A stretch of DNA of 6,419 bases, taken from assembly GCA_023132505.1 (NCBI GenBank), contig JAGLYE010000093.1:1-6419 (forward strand), written 5' to 3'. This document shows, piece by piece, positions 1 through 6,419 of this stretch. Within the stretch, counting starts at the first letter, position 1; the number at the start of each line of letters is the position of its first letter. This DNA is from Bacteroidales bacterium. GTDB lineage: Bacteria > Bacteroidota > Bacteroidia > Bacteroidales > B18-G4. A program made the translations under genes and the position numbers. Below the pieces are notes generated by a model. That model had not been told where the DNA came from, did no database searches, and saw only the letters and a list, made by a program, of their open reading frames with translations.

Positions 1-27
1 ATTAGTTGAACTAGTTGAATTAGTTAA
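1..27. repeat. Three-copy nonamer tandem repeat
   Basis: Three 9-base units lie head to tail: ATTAGTTGA, ACTAGTTGA and ATTAGTTAA. The array begins at the first base of the window, so it may continue further left. It sits just beyond the heptamer array, in the non-coding DNA downstream of the flavodiiron gene. The units are AT-rich and differ from each other at one or two positions. No function can be read from it; it looks like short-period repeat DNA between genes. Confidence 0.7.
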
Positions 28-40
28 ATCTGCTGGCCTA

Positions 41-96
41 CTGTCTACTGCCTACTGCCTACTGCCTACTGTCAACTGTCAACTGCCTACCGCCTA
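41..96. repeat. Eight-copy heptamer tandem repeat overlapping the end of the flavodiiron gene
   Basis: Eight consecutive 7-base units on the plus strand read CTGTCTA, three times CTGCCTA, twice CTGTCAA, CTGCCTA and CCGCCTA; a more degenerate unit (TGGCCTA) precedes them at 34-40. On the coding strand of the neighbouring gene the units read TAGGCAG, TTGACAG and variants. The last two units form the stop codon (87-89, TAG) and the two terminal arginine codons of the flavodiiron gene. The units do not complement one another, so the array is not a hairpin terminator. Heptamer arrays of this general type are known in some bacteria, for example the STRR repeats of cyanobacteria; any link to those is not shown here. 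Confidence 0.9.
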
Positions 97-1298
97 CACA
101 TAGCCAGGGCCAGGGCCTCACCATATTCTTCAGCCGCCTTGAGATCATCTTCACCGGGGGAGAATTTCACAAATATTCCATCTTCAAAATACTTCAGTTT
201 GAGATTCTGAAGATTTGTTTCAATGATCTTCTTTCCCTCACCGCTCCAACCATAGGAACCAAAGCCGCCTGCCAGTTTTTTCCTGTCGCGTATAGGATTT
301 ATCACCGCAAACAGTTTATAAACAGGCAATAGTATATTCTGGTTGATGGTAGGGCTTCCAACAATGACGGCAGCGCTTCTGGCCATAGCTGCATCGAGAT
401 CGCCAAGTGAAACAGTTTCTATATCACAGATATCTGCTTTCATACCATCCACTTTCCTGATCCCTGCAGCGATTCTTTCCGCAATGACACCTGTTTTATG
501 ATAAGCCGAGACATAGGGTATGAACACCCTGTTATCTTCGTGTTCATCGAGGGCTTCCCTGGCATATTTTTCTGACAGATCAACCCATTTCCGCCAATCT
601 TTCCGCAGGATAGGGCCATGGCCGGTGCATATTGTTTGTATCTCAAGCGGGCGTATCTTTTCTATTGCCTTAAGCATGAACTTGCTGAACGGCTTCAATA
701 TCACATCGAAATAATACTTGAAAGCATCTCCAAAATCGCCGACCATATCATCATACATAGCATCATCGCAATAATGCGAGCCGAAGGAATCACAGCTAAA
801 CAGCAGCTTATCTTCTTCGAGATAGGTATACATTGTGTCGGGCCAATGCAGGTTGGGGGCACTTATGAATTTCAAAGTCTTATTGCCAAGGTCCAGGCTT
901 TCGCCATCCTTAACCACCAGGTGTTTAAAACCCGGTTCAAATATGTCGTTCAGGTACCTGATGGCATTCCTGCTTCCTACAACGGTTGCGTCAGGTGCCA
1001 ACTCCAGCAACCGCATCAGGTTGCCTGAATGGTCGGGTTCCGTATGATTGAAAATAATATATTCGATCCCTGCAGGATCGGTCAGGCTTCTGATCTTCTC
1101 AATGTAAGGCTCCCAGAATTTCTCCTTTGTGGTTTCAATAATGGTCTTTTTTTCAGCATTAATGAAGTATGAGTTATAGGTGGTTCCGAATTCTGTTTCC
1201 ATCACCACATCGAATGTAACAATATCATAATCGAGCACACCAATCCAGTGTACATCAGGAGTTATCTCCAACACTTTATTATCTGTATTTTTCATCAT
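87..1298 (-). CDS. fprA: A-type flavodiiron protein (oxygen / nitric oxide reductase)
   Basis: This is a cytoplasmic flavodiiron protein, a family that reduces O2 to water and/or NO to N2O, protecting anaerobes. Residues 1 to about 250 form the metallo-beta-lactamase-like diiron domain. The ligands are present: H85, E87 and D89 in the HxExDH motif (H90 follows), then H151, D170 and H227 (CTGHGP). Residues from about 257 form the flavodoxin domain, with an FMN phosphate loop near YVSAYHKTG (262-270), SPTINQ (315-320) and [12 protein letters not shown] (344-355). At 403 residues it is full length for the simple class A type; no rubredoxin or flavin-reductase domain is fused, so a separate electron donor is needed. 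Two adjacent ATG codons (1298 and 1295) could start it, and neither has a clear Shine-Dalgarno site. It begins 25 bp after parC and is probably co-transcribed with it. Its last two residues and stop lie in a heptamer repeat. Whether O2 or NO is preferred cannot be told from sequence. Confidence 0.95.
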   Translation of the reverse strand: MMKNTDNKVLEITPDVHWIGVLDYDIVTFDVVMETEFGTTYNSYFINAEKKTIIETTKEKFWEPYIEKIRSLTDPAGIEYIIFNHTEPDHSGNLMRLLELAPDATVVGSRNAIRYLNDIFEPGFKHLVVKDGESLDLGNKTLKFISAPNLHWPDTMYTYLEEDKLLFSCDSFGSHYCDDAMYDDMVGDFGDAFKYYFDVILKPFSKFMLKAIEKIRPLEIQTICTGHGPILRKDWRKWVDLSEKYAREALDEHEDNRVFIPYVSAYHKTGVIAERIAAGIRKVDGMKADICDIETVSLGDLDAAMARSAAVIVGSPTINQNILLPVYKLFAVINPIRDRKKLAGGFGSYGWSGEGKKIIETNLQNLKLKYFEDGIFVKFSPGEDDLKAAEEYGEALALAMCRR

Positions 1299-1323
1299 GC
1301 AGCTAAATTAACATCAAATACAA

Positions 1324-4092
1324 TTATAGATCAAGCTTAGTTTGTCCGTCATCTTCCGAGTCGCTTTCCGGATCCTCGGCAATCTTTGTTTTTTTCCCTG
1401 GTTTTCGACTTTTTTTTACCTCTGCATTTTTGGCAGGAGCTTCGGGTTCTGCCGTTTTAGCAGTATCTATAGCTTCTGCTGTTTCATCCTGCGGAGGTTC
1501 ATAAGGCAGTGGATCCAGAAATTCAATTCTCTTTACAGCATGTGCTGTCAGGCGTTTCCCTTTTGCCTTATAGCTTTTAATGCCGATAAAATCAGCTGCT
1601 TCCAGTTTCAGGTCATCAATAGGTTTCCCGTTTGCCTTTTCATCAAATTTAACCTCCAATACCGGAAGATAATCCAGGCTGTAAGCGAGCAACTTTGAAT
1701 CAGGGTGCTCGCCAATAAAAATGGTTTTCTTATAACTTTCGTCAAAGTGGAACCTTTTTATATACATGAAGCCCTGTGCAGCATTCCAGAATACAGCAGT
1801 CATAATCTTACGAGGGTCAAACTTTTCGATGAACACCATGTCTTCATCAAAATGATTGCTGAGGTCGAAATTATAATGCCTGTAGTTTCCTGACTTGCTG
1901 ATAGTTAATATCTTATCATCACCTATAAATGCGCCCAGGCAGGTTCCCCTTTCGGCTACATTCAGGCGTTTTACAGTATCGTCGAACCAGATATCCCTGG
2001 CACCAAGTGTAGAAACGCCTTCTTCCTTTTTTACTATGCTTTTTACCGGTCGCCTGCTGAGGATATTACCGTAGGAGCCCCGGCCCTTAATCGCAAGGGT
2101 GCTAAAATCATATTCAAGAGAAGATATTTTCAACTTTTTGTTAGGTCTCAACACTATCCTGATCACTTCGGCCTCCCCGTTGGGGTTGGCACTGAAATAA
2201 TGGACCTTTGAGCCCGCAGTTCCCCGTGTAAGGGAATACTCCTTATCACGTGTGATGCCCATTACCGGAAATCGCTTCACCATATATTTCCCTTGTTTAC
2301 CATCCCGGTAAACCATATTATAGATAGTACGATCGTCGCCACGCTTAAATACCCCGATATGCACAACCTCTTTACCCACAAAAGTCTTTGAAGTCATCTT
2401 TGTAACAAAAAAGTTACCATCTGCCCTGAAAACGATAACATCATCTATATCGGAGCAATCGCATATATATTCATGTTTTCTGAGTGAAGTGCCTGCAAAG
2501 CCTTCTTCCCTGTCGAGATATAGTTTTTGATTAACAGCCACCACGGCAGTTGCTTGGATCGTATCAAAATTCCTGATCTCTGTTTTGCGTTCCCTTCCTT
2601 TACCAAACTTTTTCTTGATCTGTCTGAAGTAGTTAATACTGTAGTCGATGAGGTGCTCAAGATGGTTTAGTACTTCTTCCATTTCTTCCTCAATCGCCTT
2701 GATGACCTCATCAGCTTTAAGGGAGTTGTGCCTGGAAATGCGTTTGATCTTAATTTCAGTAAGTCTGATGATATCATCCCGGTCAACCTCTCTTTTAAAT
2801 CGCTCTTTGAATGGGTCAAGGCCTTTATCGATAGTGGTGATAACGGATTCCCAGGTTTTACAATTTTCGATTTTCCGATAGATCCTTTCCTCAATAAATA
2901 TTTTTTCCAGTGAAGAAAAGTGCCATTGCATTTCCAGTTCGCCTTTACGTATCAACAATTCGCTTCGCAGGAGTTCTACGGTGTTTTGTGTTGAAATATC
3001 AAGGATTTCCTTTACAGGCAAAAACCTGGGTTTATCATCATCAATCACACATGAATTGGGGGATATTGACATTTCACAATTCGTGAAAGCATAGAGTGCG
3101 TCGATGGTCTGGTCGGGGGAAACCCCGGAAGTAAGGTATATCAGTATCTCAACATGTTCTGCAGTATTGTCGTCGATCTTTTTGATCTTGATCTTCCCTT
3201 TATCATTTGCAGCAAGGATTGTTTCGATCAGGCTGACTGTGGTAGTACCAAAAGGCACTTCTGTAATGGAAAGTGTTTTTTTATCTATCTGGTTGATCCT
3301 GGCGCGTACACGCACTCTTCCTCCCCTCAGTCCTTCATTATACCTGGAAAAATCGGCAAGCCCTCCTGTCGGAAAATCCGGCAGCAGCTGATAACTCTTA
3401 TTTTTCAATATACTGATAGAGGCATCGATAAGTTCATTAAAATTATGCGGAAGTATCTTTGACGCAAGTCCAACGGCTATACCTTCCACTCCCTGGGTAA
3501 GCAAAAGAGGGAATTTTACGGGCTGGGTCACCGGCTCCTTGTTCCGGCCATCATAACTAATTTTCCAGTTGGTTGTTTTTGGGTTAAAAACGACGTCCAG
3601 CGCAAACTTCGAAAGTCTTGCCTCAATGTATCTTGGAGCAGCTGCAGAATCACCTGTAAGGATGTTTCCCCAGTTACCCTGGGTTTCGATCAGAAGGTCT
3701 TTCTGACCAAGTTGCACCAGGGCATCCCCAATGGAAGCATCACCGTGGGGATGATATTTCATGGTATGGCCAATGATGTTAGCCACTTTATTAAAGCGTC
3801 CGTCATCCATATCCTTCATAGCATGCAGGATACGGCGCTGGACGGGTTTCAGTCCATCAAAAACATTGGGCACCGCCCTTTCAAGGATCACATAAGAAGC
3901 ATAATCCAGAAACCAGTTCTCATACATCCCTGAAAGCTGGATGGTTTGGTATTCACTACTTTTTACATCCTGGCTTTCATCGGGGTCCTGATCCGGATTT
4001 TCAACATCCTCACCGGGTAAATCCGTTTCCTTTGGATCCGGCTGCATCCCTTCTTCCTTGATTGGCTTATCTTCTCCTTTTTTGTTGGCCAT
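1324..4092 (-). CDS. parC: DNA topoisomerase IV subunit A (ParC)
   Basis: This is the DNA-breaking subunit of the type IIA topoisomerase that decatenates daughter chromosomes; it works with the ATPase ParE, which is not in this window. The breakage-reunion core spans about residues 50-510: the winged-helix region with VFDGLKPVQRRILHAM (77-92), HPHGD (114-118) and catalytic Tyr155 after Arg154 in AAPRYIEARLSK. A coiled-coil stretch lies at about 455-500. The C-terminal DNA-wrapping blades cover about 515-860. A canonical GyrA box (QRRGGKG) is missing, with only a degenerate IKGRGSYGN at 668-676, which argues for ParC over GyrA. The first 46 residues are acidic, and residues 863-919 are low-complexity, mixed lysine and acid. 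At 922 residues it is much longer than E. coli ParC but, from general knowledge, usual for Bacteroidota. The start ATG has no good Shine-Dalgarno site; an AAGGAG at 4129-4124 is too far upstream. The flavodiiron gene follows after 25 bp. Confidence 0.95.
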   Translation of the reverse strand: MANKKGEDKPIKEEGMQPDPKETDLPGEDVENPDQDPDESQDVKSSEYQTIQLSGMYENWFLDYASYVILERAVPNVFDGLKPVQRRILHAMKDMDDGRFNKVANIIGHTMKYHPHGDASIGDALVQLGQKDLLIETQGNWGNILTGDSAAAPRYIEARLSKFALDVVFNPKTTNWKISYDGRNKEPVTQPVKFPLLLTQGVEGIAVGLASKILPHNFNELIDASISILKNKSYQLLPDFPTGGLADFSRYNEGLRGGRVRVRARINQIDKKTLSITEVPFGTTTVSLIETILAANDKGKIKIKKIDDNTAEHVEILIYLTSGVSPDQTIDALYAFTNCEMSISPNSCVIDDDKPRFLPVKEILDISTQNTVELLRSELLIRKGELEMQWHFSSLEKIFIEERIYRKIENCKTWESVITTIDKGLDPFKERFKREVDRDDIIRLTEIKIKRISRHNSLKADEVIKAIEEEMEEVLNHLEHLIDYSINYFRQIKKKFGKGRERKTEIRNFDTIQATAVVAVNQKLYLDREEGFAGTSLRKHEYICDCSDIDDVIVFRADGNFFVTKMTSKTFVGKEVVHIGVFKRGDDRTIYNMVYRDGKQGKYMVKRFPVMGITRDKEYSLTRGTAGSKVHYFSANPNGEAEVIRIVLRPNKKLKISSLEYDFSTLAIKGRGSYGNILSRRPVKSIVKKEEGVSTLGARDIWFDDTVKRLNVAERGTCLGAFIGDDKILTISKSGNYRHYNFDLSNHFDEDMVFIEKFDPRKIMTAVFWNAAQGFMYIKRFHFDESYKKTIFIGEHPDSKLLAYSLDYLPVLEVKFDEKANGKPIDDLKLEAADFIGIKSYKAKGKRLTAHAVKRIEFLDPLPYEPPQDETAEAIDTAKTAEPEAPAKNAEVKKSRKPGKKTKIAEDPESDSEDDGQTKLDL

Positions 4093-4273
4093 CGGATTTT
4101 GTTTATTTAACTAAGCTTGATATCTCCTTAAATTCATCTGTTCCGGAGTATTTGAACAATTATTCACTCATTTATCTGCAAATTTCCTAAAGATTCAGGA
4201 AAAAAAGTAATTAATAAAAAGGTTTTTATTAACATTCAATCGTTCAGAAGCGCAATACAGGCAAGGCTTCTCA
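4093..4273 (-). other. Intergenic gap between the BatA-type gene and parC
   Basis: These 181 bases hold the AT hairpin described separately and the parC leader. A partial Bacteroidota -7 match, GAAATTTG (4186-4179), sits about 87 bases before the parC start with a T-rich stretch where a -33 element would be; it is too weak to call a promoter. No small open reading frame or RNA gene stands out. The gap size and hairpin suggest parC is mainly transcribed from its own promoter here. Confidence 0.4.
4211..4232 (-). terminator. Terminator-like AT hairpin after the BatA-type gene
   Basis: TTAATAAAAA and TTTTTATTAA form a perfect 10-bp inverted repeat separated by two bases. Read on the minus strand, the hairpin comes 41 bases after the stop codon of the BatA-type gene and is followed within a few bases by seven T in a row (4206-4200). 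That is the order expected of a factor-independent terminator for the upstream gene. The stem has no G-C pair, so it would be weak and could be only partly effective. On the plus strand no T-run follows, so a role in that direction is unlikely. Confidence 0.45.
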
Positions 4274-6319
4274 TCATCTTCGGACAAAGCGCAGCAGCAA
4301 AATCTCAAGCAGAATGAAAAATAATGACAACCATACAAAAAGTTTCCAAAAGCTGGTTCCCTGGCTAAACTCGTACACTGCCCGGCTAAGTTGCTCTTCT
4401 GCCAGCTCTATAACAAACACATTATCAACATCCTGACCAGCTATCATCTCCTTAATTTGATCACCGGTATAAATTGCCGGATCTGATTCCAAACGATCAT
4501 AGTTAAAGGAAAAGCTCATAAGCAAATCATCCGATGATAATAATTCATAATGTCCTGCCTGCACTATTCTGTCATATAATAATAGTTCGTTGCCCCTCCC
4601 TCTGCTTTGTATTCCGGGAATGAATTCATAGTCGGAATCCAGCAGTTTAACCAGTAGTTTATGTTCTCCCGGAATTCTATCCAATCCGGTATTGATGATC
4701 TCATCCTTACCCATAGTATAATAGATTTGCTCCTGGGGGCGGCTGAGCATTGCCATGCGATACATAAGCGGAACCCAGATCGCATGCCTGGCAAGATTGC
4801 CATATTCATCACCAAGGGGAGAAGCCAGCAGGTAAACTTTGCCTTTAGCATGGCGTGTCATACTGATATATGAATCACCATTCTGCAAGTCCATGATCAC
4901 ATCATGATATTTATTGCCATCTACTCTGAATGGATAATGTCCTCTTACAAAGGGCAGATCAGGGTTCTCAGGAACTGACTCAAACACTTCTGAGAAGATC
5001 TCGTGCCCGGTATTCAATCCTGTTACCATCAGCCTGCTTGTATCGAAGGGCATAAGCTGCCCGAAACTGACCCTGGAAAGAAACTGATTTAATGTGTTGA
5101 TATCGGCATCCTTCCCGGGCACCAACATCAGGCTTCCGCCTGAAGTGACATATTTTTCAACTTCGCTGGATAAACCTGTTGTCAGCATCGTGATATTATC
5201 AAGTACAATAAGATCAACACCGGAAAACCTACTGTAATCCAACTTATTGACCACTTCTTCCGAAAAATAAAAAACCGAATCATTGGCAAAGAGGCTTGAA
5301 AAATAAAAACCACCTTCTTTTTCACTGATCAGCAGGACGGGGATCCTGTCTTTCACTTCCCATGTCAGAAACATGCGGTCATCCCAGGTGACCGGATAAT
5401 CTTCAATCATCACCAGGCCTGACTGCTTGCCTGCCACGTTATTATTAAACGGAAGATTAACACCGGCCTTTCCTTCTGCTGCAATATCAAAGGTTCCCAG
5501 TGCCTTTTGCACTCCATTTATCATCAGTCTGACAGGGATCTTTTGCAAATCGATTTCGCTGGCATTTACAAAGCTTATATGCAGAACCTGGTGTTGGTTC
5601 AAATGGTTGTAGGGTGTTTCAAACCAGCAACTGTCGATATATATATTACCAAATGCTGATGTGAGCACCGGTACAAAAAAGAACATGTTTACAGTGTCAA
5701 TATCTGATAATGCAAGATCGAACGAAGACTTTTGAAAGTCTGAGATCAAGTAAAAATGCAATTCATCAGTACTCTTTGGGGGCTGAGATTCCTGCATCCG
5801 TTCATAAATCACCGGTAACATCCGATGCAGTGGTGATATTTCAACCTCATGTAATAAGTTTACAAATTCATCCCTGTTATAATACTGCTGGTGTTTACCC
5901 TTAAAATTGTTTGTAAGCAATTGAAACCTGTCGGAAGGCCCGTAGGCGGCTGCAACTTCTTCTGCCTTTGCCTTTGCAACATCCAGCAGGCTATGTCCAT
6001 TTACTGCTGCCTGCATGCTCATCGAGTTATCCACATATATGCTCACAAAACGCTCGGCCGACCTTTGCAATCCCCCGGAGCCGGGAATATATGGCCGGGC
6101 AAAGGCAATTACCAAAAAAGTGATGGCAAGGATCCTGCTAATCAGGATAAGCAAATGACGAAGCCGGTTTTGCTTTTTTGTTTCATTTTTTATGCTTTTC
6201 AAAAACTTCAGGTTTGTGAAATACAATTTCTTATACCGTCTGAAGTTGAACAGGTGGATGATAATGGGAATAGCAATAGCCAGAAGTCCGAATAACCAAT
6301 ATGGGTGGATGAATTCCAT
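4274..6319 (-). CDS. BatA-type two-anchor membrane protein with vWA-like domain
   Basis: Residues 1-80 match the BatA N-terminal double-transmembrane domain (PF07584/TIGR02226): one membrane segment at about 7-24, a basic loop (RRYKK, KKQNRLRH) and a second segment at about 55-78. Residues 91 to about 220 resemble a von Willebrand A domain, with a metal-site DxSxS motif (DNSMS, 97-101) and LISDFQ (191-196). Residues about 326-530 look like a glutamine-amidotransferase-like fold (VDLIVLDN, GGSLMLVPG) without an obvious catalytic triad. The protein ends in a third membrane segment (about 657-677) and RFVRR. Basic residues inside the first loop and at the C-terminus imply that residues 79-656 face the periplasm. 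It is about twice the size of classical BatA, so it is a relative and not a member of the Bat aerotolerance operon. Its function is unknown; scaffolding or protein-protein binding is an inference from vWA domains. The start is supported by the typical MxFxxPxxL opening. Two stop codons (TGATGA) end it. Confidence 0.88.
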   Translation of the reverse strand: MEFIHPYWLFGLLAIAIPIIIHLFNFRRYKKLYFTNLKFLKSIKNETKKQNRLRHLLILISRILAITFLVIAFARPYIPGSGGLQRSAERFVSIYVDNSMSMQAAVNGHSLLDVAKAKAEEVAAAYGPSDRFQLLTNNFKGKHQQYYNRDEFVNLLHEVEISPLHRMLPVIYERMQESQPPKSTDELHFYLISDFQKSSFDLALSDIDTVNMFFFVPVLTSAFGNIYIDSCWFETPYNHLNQHQVLHISFVNASEIDLQKIPVRLMINGVQKALGTFDIAAEGKAGVNLPFNNNVAGKQSGLVMIEDYPVTWDDRMFLTWEVKDRIPVLLISEKEGGFYFSSLFANDSVFYFSEEVVNKLDYSRFSGVDLIVLDNITMLTTGLSSEVEKYVTSGGSLMLVPGKDADINTLNQFLSRVSFGQLMPFDTSRLMVTGLNTGHEIFSEVFESVPENPDLPFVRGHYPFRVDGNKYHDVIMDLQNGDSYISMTRHAKGKVYLLASPLGDEYGNLARHAIWVPLMYRMAMLSRPQEQIYYTMGKDEIINTGLDRIPGEHKLLVKLLDSDYEFIPGIQSRGRGNELLLYDRIVQAGHYELLSSDDLLMSFSFNYDRLESDPAIYTGDQIKEMIAGQDVDNVFVIELAEEQLSRAVYEFSQGTSFWKLFVWLSLFFILLEILLLRFVRR

Positions 6320-6356
6320 GAAATTAATACGCGCTTAGAATGTGTTTATTGCCTGG

Positions 6357-6364
6357 CAAATGTA
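6357..6364 (-). promoter_or_regulatory. Candidate Bacteroidota -7 promoter element
   Basis: TACATTTG on the minus strand matches the Bacteroidota -7 consensus TAnnTTTG exactly and lies 37 bases before the start codon of the BatA-type gene, which would give a leader of about 30 bases. No TTTG is found at the expected -33 position (around 6384-6387), where an octamer repeat lies instead. An exact match to six fixed bases can arise by chance in AT-rich DNA, so position is the main support. Confidence 0.4.
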
Positions 6365-6377
6365 AACAATATCTCAG

Positions 6378-6409
6378 ATGACTTTATGATTGTATGACTT
6401 TGTGACTCT
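6378..6409. repeat. Degenerate octamer tandem repeat upstream of the BatA-type gene
   Basis: Four 8-base units follow one another: ATGACTTT, ATGATTGT, ATGACTTT and GTGACTCT. Units one and three are identical and the others differ from them at two or three positions. The array ends ten bases before the window edge and could be part of a longer intergenic repeat block. It overlaps the place where a -33 promoter element for the BatA-type gene would be expected. Confidence 0.55.
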
Positions 6410-6419
6410 CACAGTCTCA

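Noticed and set aside
34..96. Heptamer array as a CRISPR or a terminator
   Set aside because: Units are seven bases with no spacers, and they cannot pair with one another to form a stem.
618..1028. 136-residue plus-strand open frame inside the flavodiiron gene
   Set aside because: It is antisense to a gene with clear family motifs, has no recognisable domain and lacks a start context; it is a shadow frame.
1322..1328. TATAAT on the minus strand at the parC stop codon as a promoter for the flavodiiron gene
   Set aside because: There is no TTGACA-like partner upstream, Bacteroidota mainly use a different -7 element, and the bases include the TAA stop codon.
4124..4129. AAGGAG on the minus strand as a ribosome-binding site for parC
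   Set aside because: It lies 31 bases before the start codon, too far to act, and no in-frame start codon lies at proper spacing from it.
4179..4186. GAAATTTG as a parC promoter -7 element
   Set aside because: It misses the first base of TAnnTTTG and has no TTTG at -33, only a T-run; kept as a note in the intergenic entry.
4247..4270. GAAGC/GCTTC inverted repeat just after the BatA-type stop codon
   Set aside because: The arms are only five bases with a 14-base loop and no T-run follows; chance level.
5891..6295. 134-residue plus-strand open frame opposite the start of the BatA-type gene
   Set aside because: It is cysteine-rich, low in recognisable structure and fully antisense to the two-anchor domain; a shadow frame.

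Overview
The window reads as chromosomal DNA of a Bacteroidota bacterium, probably an anaerobe or microaerophile. The evidence is a BatA-type two-anchor membrane protein of the kind widespread in that phylum, a ParC of the long Bacteroidota type, the lack of convincing Shine-Dalgarno sites before any of the three genes, and one match to the Bacteroidota -7 promoter element (TAnnTTTG). Base composition is moderate and even. I see no phage, insertion sequence, tRNA, rRNA or CRISPR.

All three genes lie on the minus strand, so the transcription order runs from the right end to the left. First, at 6319-4274, is a 681-residue inner-membrane protein with an N-terminal BatA two-anchor domain, a von Willebrand A-like domain with an intact DxSxS motif, a glutamine-amidotransferase-like region and a C-terminal membrane anchor. 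Then comes a 181-bp gap holding a terminator-like perfect AT hairpin. Next, at 4092-1324, is the topoisomerase IV A subunit ParC (922 residues), with catalytic Tyr155 and disordered charged tails. Only 25 bp further on, at 1298-87, is a 403-residue A-type flavodiiron protein, an oxygen and/or nitric oxide reductase with all diiron ligands present.

The two ends carry short-period tandem repeats. On the left are a nonamer array (1-27) and a heptamer array (about 41-96), the latter supplying the stop codon and last two residues of the flavodiiron protein. On the right is a degenerate octamer array (6378-6409) just upstream of the candidate promoter of the BatA-type gene.

The genes do not form an obvious pathway. 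ParC and the flavodiiron protein are probably co-transcribed. The BatA-type protein is probably a separate unit or reads through only weakly. I find no convincing new biological system; the points most worth a second look are the repeat array running into a coding region and the membrane vWA/GATase-like protein of unknown function.
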